64,000 nucleotides of DNA, from assembly GCA_004292955.1 (NCBI GenBank), contig RDXX01000039.1:62001-126000 (forward strand). The letters are read 5' to 3'. Below the pieces are notes generated by a model that had not been told where the DNA came from, made no database searches, and was given only the letters and a program-made list of their open reading frames with translations. This document shows, piece by piece, positions 40,663 to 51,378 of this stretch. The position numbers and the translations under genes are program-made. The first letter of the stretch is position 1. Each line of letters opens with the position of its first letter. The DNA is from Oscillatoriales cyanobacterium (lineage in GTDB: Bacteria; Cyanobacteriota; Cyanobacteriia; Cyanobacteriales; Microcoleaceae).

Positions 40663-40979
40663 AGACTTTTTACCTGTCAATTCAGGTAACTAAAATTTAT
40701 TTTGGGTGAGACAATTTAAAAAATTGAGGACTTACGTATTAAGACCAAAGAAATCGGTTTTTTTACCTCATCTGTGGAGTACAACGCAAGATTTTCGTAA
40801 AAAACTGCTGGTTAAGCGGAGTCGAAACCCGGTTTCTGCTCGCCCCTGCGTCCAGGACTAAAATCAAATAATTCTCCCATCATGTTTTTTTGGGTAGTCT
40901 GGCAAATTCAAGGAAATCAATCCTGATTAGCAAGGGAAAAGTCCGTATCTGTAACTAGACACTGACACGGATACTACCC

Positions 40980-41198
40980 ATGCACACCTACACTGCAATT
41001 GCTTTACTCAGCCTGTTGGGCCTTAGCTTGAGTGCTACCGCCGCTCTAAGCATAGAATCCCCAGTCCCACAGCTAAAAACTTCTACCGCTCAATATATGT
41101 TATCAGCGCAAACTCAACAAAGAGGAGATCGCGCTCCCCGCAGAGGCACCGGACGGTATGATTTGATGCAGGTCAACACTGACACTCAGGCACTATAA
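40980..41198 (+). CDS. patX: PatX-like secreted precursor peptide (RGTGR motif)
   Basis: MHTYTAIALLSLLGLSLSATAA signal peptide; GDRAPRRGTGRYDL. Confidence 0.85.
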   Translation: MHTYTAIALLSLLGLSLSATAALSIESPVPQLKTSTAQYMLSAQTQQRGDRAPRRGTGRYDLMQVNTDTQAL

Positions 41199-41397
41199 TA
41201 ATTTCGATCGCATTGCCAGAAAGCTAGTTCCGCAACTGACTTGTTTCTGGTTTCGAGGCTGGTTTCGAGGTCGCCCGTGTCGATCGATCGCATTTTCTGG
41301 GATTTATAGTTTGTCAGGTTCGTCAGGCCACTGCACTTTTTATTGATACTCCCTAGAAGATTTTTTTTGTAACAAATGTCACAATATAAACTGGAGC

Positions 41398-41438
41398 TGC
41401 CATCTACGTAGAGATATATTCTCGTAGGTGGCGGTTTT
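41398..41438 (+). terminator. putative terminator of second patX-like unit
   Basis: tgccatctacg...cgtaggtggcggtttt hairpin + T tract. Confidence 0.6.
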
Positions 41439-41838
41439 GTATTGAAAATGCTCTTTCTCTTTTTCCCATTCTCCCCCTCTCTGAGTCGCCTCAAATTCTT
41501 CCGATCGCAATAGTTCTTTACGTTTTCCCCCCACAGGTGGGGTTTAATTTTTAACCGCTGCACTATAATTGACGTGCGATAACTAACTTAATATATAGCT
41601 ACACCCTGAGTGCAGAGGGTGCAGCTCTCGACTTAAATTCGCCAATAAGAACCACTTATTCGGTGTCGATCGCCTTTAAGCTAAGGCCCGAGTGACCTCA
41701 GGAAAATTAACCGGCCTGAATCTTAGGGTAGCTGCCAAGCTTTCCGGCGACTGTCGGCTATGCTTGATTCGGCGGTCTCGCAATATTTCTTTTATGGAGG
41801 ATGAAAAGATGCCTCCAAGTTTTACTATTTCGGAGATT

Positions 41839-43182
<1,344 letters not shown>

Positions 43183-43184
<2 letters not shown>

Positions 43185-43243
43185 TCAGTTGTCAGTTGTC
43201 AGTTGTCAGTTGTCAGTTGTCAGTTGTCAGTTGTCAGTTGTCA
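43183..43243. repeat. heptanucleotide tandem array (AGTTGTC)n
   Basis: tcagttgtcagttgtc... 8 units, overlapping the hetR stop codon. Confidence 0.9.
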
Positions 43244-43390
43244 TTGGTTGATTCCTTGAAACTAATGACTAACGATTAATAACTCATATTTCTGGGCGCA
43301 GAAACCGGGTTTTATACGAAAATATTGCGTTAATGCCTTGAATAATCGTGCAAAACCCGGTTTCTTGGGTGAGATTTCGTGCAAGCTGGA

Positions 43391-44284
43391 CTAGGCTAAA
43401 AAAGTTCTCCAAGCGGAGGCTAGGACGATCGCTGCGATCGCTCCGATGAGTGTATTGAAAAAATTCACTACCTCGTTCGTGAGCCACTCAAACTTTGATT
43501 GCACCGTCGCACCAATCACGCTCTCGATGTTCGTAGCAATAAAAGCTGCAACAACACAAAAGACAATTCCTGTCAAGTCAATTACACCCACAGCCCAACT
43601 CACAAGAGCAATCAGGATCGATCCGACAATACCTGCGATCGTTCCTTCCAAACTTACCGCCCCTTCCGTACCCCTAGGTACAGGCTGCAAGGTAGTAATC
43701 AAAAACGTATGCTTCCCGTAAGCTTTGCCGATTTCGCTAGCGCAGGTATCGGAAAGTTTGGTGCAGAAACTCGCCGCATAGCCCAGCAACAACAAGGAAA
43801 TCACATCTTGTGACACAGGCCAAATAGCATCTTGTGGCACAGGCATCTTGCCTGTGTCTCCTAAAATACCGCCTGTGTCTCCTAAAATACCGCCTGTGTC
43901 TCCTAAACCTGTGTCTCGGAAAATACATAATGCCAAAACTGCCACAGCACAAATAGCAGCGGTTAAAGCCGAACCCCAGACATTTTCCGGGCCTCGGGCG
44001 CCCGATCGCTTTTCGGCAATACCTTCAGCTTCTTTTTGGGCTTTGCCAATGCGGGTAACTCCAGATCCGACCAGAAAGTAGAACATGACCACAGCATAGC
44101 CTTGCCATCCCAAACTGCCCCAGATGATAACACCCAGCAGCCAACCGTGGAGTTGTCCAGCCGGAGTAAGCAATTTTTTGGGAGCAAGGGTGGCGATCGC
44201 GAGTAAAAATGTATTCAGGGCGATCGCCACCAGCCAAGGATTAGACCAAGACAAATAATTAAAAAAGAATTCTGAGTTTTGCAT
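43391..44284 (-). CDS. DUF92 / TIGR00297 family membrane protein with repeat-derived loop
   Basis: Multiple TM; SVSLEGTIAGIVGS, SDTCASEIGKAYGK motifs. Confidence 0.85.
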   Translation of the reverse strand: MQNSEFFFNYLSWSNPWLVAIALNTFLLAIATLAPKKLLTPAGQLHGWLLGVIIWGSLGWQGYAVVMFYFLVGSGVTRIGKAQKEAEGIAEKRSGARGPENVWGSALTAAICAVAVLALCIFRDTGLGDTGGILGDTGGILGDTGKMPVPQDAIWPVSQDVISLLLLGYAASFCTKLSDTCASEIGKAYGKHTFLITTLQPVPRGTEGAVSLEGTIAGIVGSILIALVSWAVGVIDLTGIVFCVVAAFIATNIESVIGATVQSKFEWLTNEVVNFFNTLIGAIAAIVLASAWRTFLA

Positions 44285-44310
44285 AGCCTCTAGTAGCGTC
44301 TCTTATTGTT

Positions 44311-44766
44311 ATGAACAGTCAAGTCTTATTTCATCTTGCCTTCCCCGTAACCGATATCGATCGAACCAAAGCATTCTATGTCAGCGGGCTCGGCTGCGAA
44401 TTGGGTCGGGAGTCACCCAGTTCTCTCATTTTAAATCTCTGCGGCCATCAGATTGTCGCCCACGTCACCCACGAACCTCTAACACCCCAGCGCGGCATCT
44501 ATCCCAGACACTTCGGCTTAGTTTTTACCTCGGAGTCTGACTGGGAAGCGCTGTTAGAAATGGCGCGGCAAAAACAGTTGAATTTTTATCAAGAATCAAG
44601 ACGGCGGTTTCCAGGTTTGCCCACAGAACACCGCACCTTTTTTCTAGAAGATCCGTTTGGAAATTTGTTGGAATTTAAATATTACTGCGATCCAGAAGCA
44701 ATTTTCGGTCGCAGCGAATACGCTCAAGTTGGAGATTATGTACTAGGAATCAGAGATTGTTACTAG
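44311..44766 (+). CDS. VOC/glyoxalase-fold protein
   Basis: FHLAFPVTDIDRTKAFYVSGLGCELGRES...FFLEDPFGNLLEFKYY. Confidence 0.88.
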   Translation: MNSQVLFHLAFPVTDIDRTKAFYVSGLGCELGRESPSSLILNLCGHQIVAHVTHEPLTPQRGIYPRHFGLVFTSESDWEALLEMARQKQLNFYQESRRRFPGLPTEHRTFFLEDPFGNLLEFKYYCDPEAIFGRSEYAQVGDYVLGIRDCY

Positions 44767-45391
44767 AGATTGTTTGGGTAAATTTAGAGGGTACAATAGG
44801 AGCCTCTAGTTCTCGAACTAATGCGTTAATACTTTGAGAATCTGTCACCATTTGGCGGTGCAGCAAAACGTTGAGTTTAACTTCTTTACCTACTGGCATT
44901 TGGGAGCTGTGCGACGGTAAAATCATCACATCAAATGGCGTCCACATTGATGTAAAATTTATGCGTTTGAGCATAGTCGCATCTTGGTTCAAATCGCGCA
45001 ACAAGCCACTATCGGGGCGCATATCCAGGTATCCTGGTAGGCGCAGGGAATAGGCGGTGAGGGTTCCTTTGTGGGGGGAAGATATGGTTATGAAACGCTG
45101 GACTCGGTTAATACCTCCGAGTCGCTGGACGTAGTAGCGACTGACGATGCCTCCCATGCTGTAGCCTACTATGTCGATCGCCTGTTCTGGATCGAACGTC
45201 TCAGAAATGTAGTCTGCCAGTTGCTTGGCTAGGGAGTCGAGGCCGAGGCTGCCGTCGTTGGGGGTGAGGTTGAGGCTGTGGACACACCATCCAAGTTGGG
45301 TGAGGCGGGCGGACATTTTGTCAAAAATAGTCTTTGTGTCCCAGATGCCGTGGATGAGAATGACGGGATTGCGATCGAGCGAACTGTTCAT
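44750..45391 (-). CDS. triacylglycerol lipase-like alpha/beta hydrolase
   Basis: VILIHGIWDTKTIFDKM; nucleophile elbow GYSMGG. Confidence 0.88.
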   Translation of the reverse strand: MNSSLDRNPVILIHGIWDTKTIFDKMSARLTQLGWCVHSLNLTPNDGSLGLDSLAKQLADYISETFDPEQAIDIVGYSMGGIVSRYYVQRLGGINRVQRFITISSPHKGTLTAYSLRLPGYLDMRPDSGLLRDLNQDATMLKRINFTSMWTPFDVMILPSHSSQMPVGKEVKLNVLLHRQMVTDSQSINALVRELEAPIVPSKFTQTISSNNL

Positions 45392-45706
45392 TTGAAAAGA
45401 AAATTGCTTGCCGATTACAGCATAAATTACTCCCCTAGGGAGTTTGACCCCGAGTAGGACAGATGGCGAATCGGCTTGAGGTATCGCTGGCCAATAGCAA
45501 ATCAGTCATAAATTCTGAGATAATCGTAAATAAGTGCAAAGTTAAAACTGGCATTACTGAGTAAAAATTACTAGAAGCTCTGCATTTTTAATCAAAAAAT
45601 GTAAATTTTGATTAAGAAATATAGACAAAGGTTGCCTTAGCTCGTAATCTAACTTTGTTGACAAACTTGTACAAATTTCTCTAAAAAAACAAAAGGAGTA
45701 AGTCTA

Positions 45707-46156
45707 ATGTTTGGTTTTATCAAAAATTTCTTCGGCGGTATTTTCGGCTTTTTTGCTGGACTGTTGGGCTTGAAAAAGTCTGAATATTTCCTAGATTTGG
45801 GCGAATCTTCGGATAAAGAACCTGCGAAGGTTGCACCTGCGAAGGCTGAGCCTGTTGCAGCCGCACCGGCAAAAGTTGAGGCTGTCAAGTCTGAGAAGTC
45901 TGAACCGGCGAATAAAGCTAAGGTAGAGAAAAAGTCTAAGAAAGAAAAAGAACCAGTCGCTAGCGCTGCTGCTAAGACTTCGGAAGTGCCGAAGGTACCT
46001 GCTGCTGCAACTAACGGCAAAGTGTCGAGTCAAGCTGAACCTGTTCTGACTTTTGCTCCTAATAATTTAATGCCGACACCAACTGCAAATCGTCGCACCC
46101 CAGGCCCAAGCATGAATAATTTCCGGGAAATGGCTCGTCAGGTGAAAACCAAGTAG
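45707..46156 (+). CDS. hypothetical protein with low-complexity Lys/Ala/Glu-rich middle
   Basis: MFGFIKNFFGGIFGFFAGLLGLKKSEYFLDL amphipathic N-terminus. Confidence 0.65.
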   Translation: MFGFIKNFFGGIFGFFAGLLGLKKSEYFLDLGESSDKEPAKVAPAKAEPVAAAPAKVEAVKSEKSEPANKAKVEKKSKKEKEPVASAAAKTSEVPKVPAAATNGKVSSQAEPVLTFAPNNLMPTPTANRRTPGPSMNNFREMARQVKTK

Positions 46157-46260
46157 GAAATGGAGAATTCGCAATAGGGAATTGGGGATTGGATAATTCC
46201 AAATGCTGGGGTTGAAAAATTAAAAATGGGATTCCTCATTTTTAATTTTTAACTCTTTTT

Positions 46261-47418
46261 TTATTCCCTATTTCCTGGGTGTCTGAGAAAGGCTAATCCG
46301 CTGTATAGCTGGAACGCCGAGTCCCAAGGAGTTTCGGATTTGCGCTCTACCTCTACATGAGATTCGATTTTGCTTAACATATGCGTGTAATCGAGAACTG
46401 TCTCCGCAAAGGGAGTAAATTCCGACCAAACTGTAACGTCAAGCTGTTGGTCAAATATTTCTAGCAAATGATTCCAGTTAATTCTGGTGGTACTTTGAGG
46501 TATTTGTGGGGATTTTTTGACACTAGATTTTTTGTTTTTTGACTGCGGTGAAGCTACGCTAGTTGCTGAACTTTGAGTGAAGTCAACGCCTTGTTTAAAT
46601 TCGTAACTTTGGTCGCAAATTCGCAGAATGCAGTTGCGGCTGGGAATGTGCAAGTCGCAGATTTGAGCGTAATCTTGGGTGATTTCTTTGTGGCGAAATT
46701 GCTCGTTTCTGCGGTTGGGCGAGTAGTCCATGATTTCCATGAACATTGGTAATAAGCCTTCTACTCTTTGGCTGACTTCTGACCAGTTAAATTCTATAGC
46801 ACCGAGCCGATTTAGGTTATCTTTACAAACAACCGCTGGAGAAGAGAGAGACTGGAAGTGTTGGACTCGGAAAATTTGGATGTTTTTAATGTCGGCTAGG
46901 GTTGCCCAAAATACGGGAATTCCGGCGTTGAGAAGTTCTTGGCCGTAAATTCTGAGTTCGGCAATGGGGCCGGTTTTGTAGAGTCTCCAGCCGCGGCTTT
47001 GAATTTGCATCCGGGTTGTGTACGCGTCGATTTTGAAGATTCTGCTGATATTTTGTACGGCTGCGGGTTTGTCTTCGGGACTCACTGGTTCGAGGATGAG
47101 GAGTCCGGGTTCTAGGCTGCTGGGGTCGTTTTTGGCAGTTTCGATGGCTTGTTGGCGGAGGTTTTGTTGTGCCGTTTCAATGCGTTGAATGCCTTGGCGG
47201 GCCTGGGAAACGATTTTGGGGTTGGTGATGTCGCGGAGTATTTGTTTGTAGGTGGTTTGGGCTTTGTCGGGGTTGTTGGTGAGTTCGTAGTAACGACCGA
47301 TGTAGTATTGTACCCAAGGATTTTCGGGGGATTCTTTTTGCAGTTGTTTGATGAGTTGGGCGGCTTGTTTGTAGTCTTGGCTTTCGAGGGCGGTGGCTAT
47401 TTCGTGGATGTCTGTCAT
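46261..47418 (-). CDS. tetratricopeptide-containing cyanobacterial hypothetical protein
   Basis: N-terminal TPR-like DYKQAAQLIKQLQKESPENPWVQYYIGRYYELTNNPDKA. Confidence 0.75.
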   Translation of the reverse strand: MTDIHEIATALESQDYKQAAQLIKQLQKESPENPWVQYYIGRYYELTNNPDKAQTTYKQILRDITNPKIVSQARQGIQRIETAQQNLRQQAIETAKNDPSSLEPGLLILEPVSPEDKPAAVQNISRIFKIDAYTTRMQIQSRGWRLYKTGPIAELRIYGQELLNAGIPVFWATLADIKNIQIFRVQHFQSLSSPAVVCKDNLNRLGAIEFNWSEVSQRVEGLLPMFMEIMDYSPNRRNEQFRHKEITQDYAQICDLHIPSRNCILRICDQSYEFKQGVDFTQSSATSVASPQSKNKKSSVKKSPQIPQSTTRINWNHLLEIFDQQLDVTVWSEFTPFAETVLDYTHMLSKIESHVEVERKSETPWDSAFQLYSGLAFLRHPGNRE

Positions 47419-47609
47419 GGCGGTTGGGGGAATGGGTGTGTTTCTATCTTGGCTGATGTTTGGTTGGTTTTGCCAGTGATTAACAAGTTTTGCTTTGATG
47501 TTTGTGGGTAATTTTCGGCTGTTTGCAAGGATAAGATTTAGATTTTATAACCGCGGATGAACGCGGATGTGTCCTGAGAAGTGCTATATAATATTTGGGC
47601 TGGTGTTTG

Positions 47610-48383
47610 TTAAAGTTGATTGGAATTAATGCTGAGGGTGTATGAACCTTTGCTGGTGCGATCGAGTCCTTGAACAACTATTTTGTAAGTGCCGTTACTG
47701 GGCAATTTTACGGTTATTTGGGATTCTCTCTTGTTGACGCGAACTGCTTTGATATCTACAATTTTATTGTCACTGGGTGCGATGAGGGTGATGAAGTGCT
47801 CGAAGGATCTGCTTTTGAGGTCGATGGTGATGGATTGATTTGCATTTCCTTGGAAGCTGTGTTCGCGGTAGAAGCTGCCGTTGGGAAGGCTGGGGTCGCC
47901 GTCTTTGAGGGTTCCGCGTTGCTGTAGGAGGGAAAGGGAGGTGAGTTTTGGTCGATCGACATTTTTGAAATCTAGGCCATAATTTGTCATGGGTGTGTCA
48001 AGACCATTTCCTTCTCTGACTGTGACGATAAAGGCAGTTTGGTTTTTGGTATCTCGGACTATTTTATCAATAAAATTGGCTTGTATTTTGGGTTGATTTA
48101 AATGTTTTGGTTGGTCAAAATTGGGTTTTGATATACACAGAACCACGCCTCCATCTTGATAGCGGGCGCTGTAGAACCAATATTTTTGACCGTTAGTTGT
48201 GAATTCGTTTCTGAAGAAGATAGTGTATCTTTCAAGTTGCGGTAGTTGTTGGTTGGGGCGACAATTTTTATCGATGTTGATTTCGGTGGTTGATGGCTGT
48301 CGCTGGGCGAAAACTGCTGGGATGCTGGCGGTGGCTAAGACTGCTGAGATAATGGCGGTGATTGTGGGCGATCGCATTTTCAT
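47610..48383 (-). CDS. secreted hypothetical protein with PPC-like C-terminal domain
   Basis: Signal peptide; VKLPSNGTYKIVVQGLDRTSKGSYTLSI. Confidence 0.65.
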   Translation of the reverse strand: MKMRSPTITAIISAVLATASIPAVFAQRQPSTTEINIDKNCRPNQQLPQLERYTIFFRNEFTTNGQKYWFYSARYQDGGVVLCISKPNFDQPKHLNQPKIQANFIDKIVRDTKNQTAFIVTVREGNGLDTPMTNYGLDFKNVDRPKLTSLSLLQQRGTLKDGDPSLPNGSFYREHSFQGNANQSITIDLKSRSFEHFITLIAPSDNKIVDIKAVRVNKRESQITVKLPSNGTYKIVVQGLDRTSKGSYTLSINSNQL

Positions 48384-48487
48384 GAATTATACTCCCGTTT
48401 TTTGATTTTCTTTGAACCGTAGATGCACGCAAGTTAACGCAGATGTCGGAAAATTAATCTTTGTTACGATCGAGGTTTTGTTGGATT

Positions 48488-48928
48488 CTAAATTTTCTTA
48501 TTTTTCTCGAATAACTTGATACATTCTGTCAGCCTTTGTCTGCCATTTACCTGAGTGTCTGAACCATTGAGTCTCTGAAAACTATTTAAATCTATAGATT
48601 TAATCTGATAAAGTTTATGTCCTGCGGGGCCGTCCGTGAACTCAATCACGGTGGGATGGATCATAGTGTTTTTATTGACATTACCTCGAAAACAGTAACG
48701 ATAACTTGTATTTCTTTGGTAGCCAAATCCTGTGACAGTCTTCTTGGATTTCCTTAAGAATATGTACTCTTTACCGGGCTGATTTGTTTTGCTTGTTTGT
48801 CCGTAAAAGTAGTCGCCATTGGGGATGCTTTGAATGGTCGGTGTGGATTGTGCTAAGATTGGGAGGGAAGCTACACTAAAAATTAGTAAGTTGATTGTGA
48901 AGCTTAAGGGCGATCGCATTTTCATCAT
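48488..48928 (-). CDS. secreted hypothetical protein
   Basis: Signal peptide MMKMRSPLSFTINLLIFSVASLPILAQ. Confidence 0.6.
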   Translation of the reverse strand: MMKMRSPLSFTINLLIFSVASLPILAQSTPTIQSIPNGDYFYGQTSKTNQPGKEYIFLRKSKKTVTGFGYQRNTSYRYCFRGNVNKNTMIHPTVIEFTDGPAGHKLYQIKSIDLNSFQRLNGSDTQVNGRQRLTECIKLFEKNKKI

Positions 48929-48931
48929 TGT

Positions 48932-49345
48932 TTATCTCTGTAAATATTTCTCTAATTCGGCTGTGCGCTGTTTAGTAGCTCGTTCCAAACACTCATTCAG
49001 AAAGCCTTGAAACCCGCTACCACCGCGATTTCTATACACTTCAAATTCGCAGCTATTATCTCGCACTTTGATCCAGCCTAACTGAGCTTCCGCAAGTAGG
49101 GCTTTCTCTTCCTTGCTCAATTTAGCAGCCAGTTGCTTGTAAACCTCGTTCAGGCGTTTATCCGAGGCTTCGTACCTTAACCTAATACAAGATCTGACTT
49201 GTGCATCTCCTTGGGGGCGATCGCAATTAATCTGTTGAGCGATCGCAGAGTGCTCAGATTGTGCGAAAACTGATGTTGTAGCTAACATTGTCAAAAGCGC
49301 GATTGACCAAAAGAGCGATCGGCTTTTCCTTAAATTTCTTTTCAT
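48932..49345 (-). CDS. LprI/DUF1311-family secreted protein
   Basis: CDRPQGDAQVRSCIRLRYEASDKRLNEVYKQLAAKLSKEEKALLAEAQLGWIKVRDNSC. Confidence 0.82.
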   Translation of the reverse strand: MKRNLRKSRSLFWSIALLTMLATTSVFAQSEHSAIAQQINCDRPQGDAQVRSCIRLRYEASDKRLNEVYKQLAAKLSKEEKALLAEAQLGWIKVRDNSCEFEVYRNRGGSGFQGFLNECLERATKQRTAELEKYLQR

Positions 49346-49405
49346 TGCCCTTAAACACCTATTTTACGAATTCTCTTAACACAAGACAGATTTGATATAA
49401 TAAAT

Positions 49406-49792
49406 TTAAAACTTTTTTTTATATTTGGCGGTTCGCCCTGTCGATGGGATTGCCAAAGTATATTTGATAGCTGCATCTACTGCCGGCATATTTGACCAAG
49501 TACCAATTTTGCGATCGATTTCAACTTCTAGAAGCGTCACCAGATTGTCTGTCATGATTACGGAATCAGCTAACAATCGTGTTTGCTGGCCCTCCGGTGT
49601 TGCTAGGGAAACAAAAACCCGGCTTGGGTGTCCTGCGCGGGCTAAATTGCTAGTAATCATCGCTGTAATAGTTTGTCCTAAACCAGTGCCCAGATTGTCC
49701 GCTTGAACTATCAAAACTGGACGGCGTTTCGCAGTCCGCAAATCAGCGTTGGGAAACAAAGCCAGCACTACATCACCTCGCCTATAAAGCAT
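49406..49792 (-). CDS. MazF/PemK-like toxin
   Basis: MLYRRGDVVLALFPNADLRTAKRRPVLIVQAD; start moved to internal Met. Confidence 0.8.
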   Translation of the reverse strand: MLYRRGDVVLALFPNADLRTAKRRPVLIVQADNLGTGLGQTITAMITSNLARAGHPSRVFVSLATPEGQQTRLLADSVIMTDNLVTLLEVEIDRKIGTWSNMPAVDAAIKYTLAIPSTGRTAKYKKKF

Positions 49793-50012
49793 CGTAAGCA
49801 TCCATTTCAGGTCGTTCCCAATCCTCTGCAAACCTGCTCAACCTTACCCGTAAATCTCCTGCTTGTTGCCGATCGATACCGAGAGATTGCAGCTCTACTA
49901 ATCCTGATTCTGCCAGAAAAGTAACGATAACTTTCCCTTCAGTTAAGTCGCCCGGAGTTTCCAATAACACAACTTTGCCGTCTCGATATATACCCTTTAC
50001 TGATTTTAACAT
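49782..50012 (-). CDS. putative antitoxin partner of MazF-like toxin
   Basis: MLKSVKGIYRDGKVVLLETPGDLTEGKVIVTFL; overlaps toxin start. Confidence 0.75.
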   Translation of the reverse strand: MLKSVKGIYRDGKVVLLETPGDLTEGKVIVTFLAESGLVELQSLGIDRQQAGDLRVRLSRFAEDWERPEMDAYDAL

Positions 50013-50071
50013 TTTAGTTTTATGCCTAAGGACTCATTGACATTTTAGCTTCCTTTACCATATCTAGCACT

Positions 50072-50926
50072 TCAGGAAAATATTTTTTGGGATGGGTGCT
50101 TTTCAAAAGCGGCTCCTACCAAGGATAAAGCCACCATTGGTGCTGTTACCGCCCTCAAGATTCTCCTACCCAAAGAAACAGGTTCAAAACCAAACTCGAT
50201 CGCCCTTTCCACTTCTCCATCAGTCCAGCCGCCCTCCGGGCCAACCGCAATCGCGATCGATTCCGGCTCTTCCTCCCCCGTTAAGAAGGGGGGCTGGGGG
50301 GGTTCTAAACCAGCTATTACAGTCGATAATTCATCCGGTTCTTTCTCCCCCCTTAGCAAGGGGATCTGGGGGGATTCTAAACCAGCCAAACAATCCCACA
50401 AATGCCGATTATCCCCGCGAGCAACACAAATATATCGATATTTTTGACAGCAATCTTTGACAGCAAAATCAAAGGGAATAGGCTCTACAACCGTCGGCAC
50501 AATTTGACGTTCCGACTGTTCCGCGGCCTCGGCAGCAATTCTTCTCCAGCGATCGACTTTTTGCGTACTTGGTTTGAGCAAAGTGCGATCGCTCGTCACG
50601 GGTACAATACTTGCCACTCCCAACTCCGCGGCCTGTCGGACAACCTCATCAAAGCCGTTTCCCTTGGGCAAAGCGGCGATCAAAGTTACTGCGACGGGAA
50701 GCTCCCTGTTAACCGCAATCTCCTCTGTTATCGAGGCAAATAACCCGGTTTCCTGCACTTCTAGAATTGCTGACCACCAATGTCCGCAGCCGTCCATTGC
50801 TATAAATCGATCGCCCGCTTGCAACCGCAACACGCGATTTAAATAATGCTGTTGTTCTTTTGTTAAGTCGATTTTGTTAGCACTAATTTGGGCTGCGGTA
50901 ACTGCTAATCTTTGTAATTGAGCCAT
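50072..50926 (-). CDS. rsmE: 16S rRNA (uracil1498-N3)-methyltransferase with 72-bp-period repeat insertion
   Basis: IAVGPEGGWTDGEVERAIEFGFEPVSLGRRILRAVTAPMVALSLV. Confidence 0.9.
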   Translation of the reverse strand: MAQLQRLAVTAAQISANKIDLTKEQQHYLNRVLRLQAGDRFIAMDGCGHWWSAILEVQETGLFASITEEIAVNRELPVAVTLIAALPKGNGFDEVVRQAAELGVASIVPVTSDRTLLKPSTQKVDRWRRIAAEAAEQSERQIVPTVVEPIPFDFAVKDCCQKYRYICVARGDNRHLWDCLAGLESPQIPLLRGEKEPDELSTVIAGLEPPQPPFLTGEEEPESIAIAVGPEGGWTDGEVERAIEFGFEPVSLGRRILRAVTAPMVALSLVGAAFEKHPSQKIFS

Positions 50927-51378
50927 GAGATTTTGGATTGCTCGCTTTGTATTAGATTTTTTTATTTAACCGCAGAGGCCGCAGAGAACACAGAGGAAGA
51001 GAGGAAGAGAAGAGATATAGGACTTCTCAGAAAGATGAGGTATTACTGTAATTGGAGTTTTTGATGCGATCTCGCTTACTATATAATCACCATAAGAGGG
51101 CTGAAGCCCAACAACATACCTCACCTATCTGAGAAGGGCTATAGACTATTTACCCGACTTATTTCTTAGTCGGCGGAGGCCGACATTGTTTGTATAGAAG
51201 CGATTTCAATCGCCGTTTTTATGTAAAAGACCAACCAATTCAGAAACAATAAAGGCAAAGCATTTACAACCGGAATTACTTGACAAATTCAAGGTTTTTT
51301 CTGCAAATGCTCTGCCCTTATGTTACTTTGGTCTGAACTTTATCTGATGCGATCGAAAATTGACAATCGAAAATCGGC

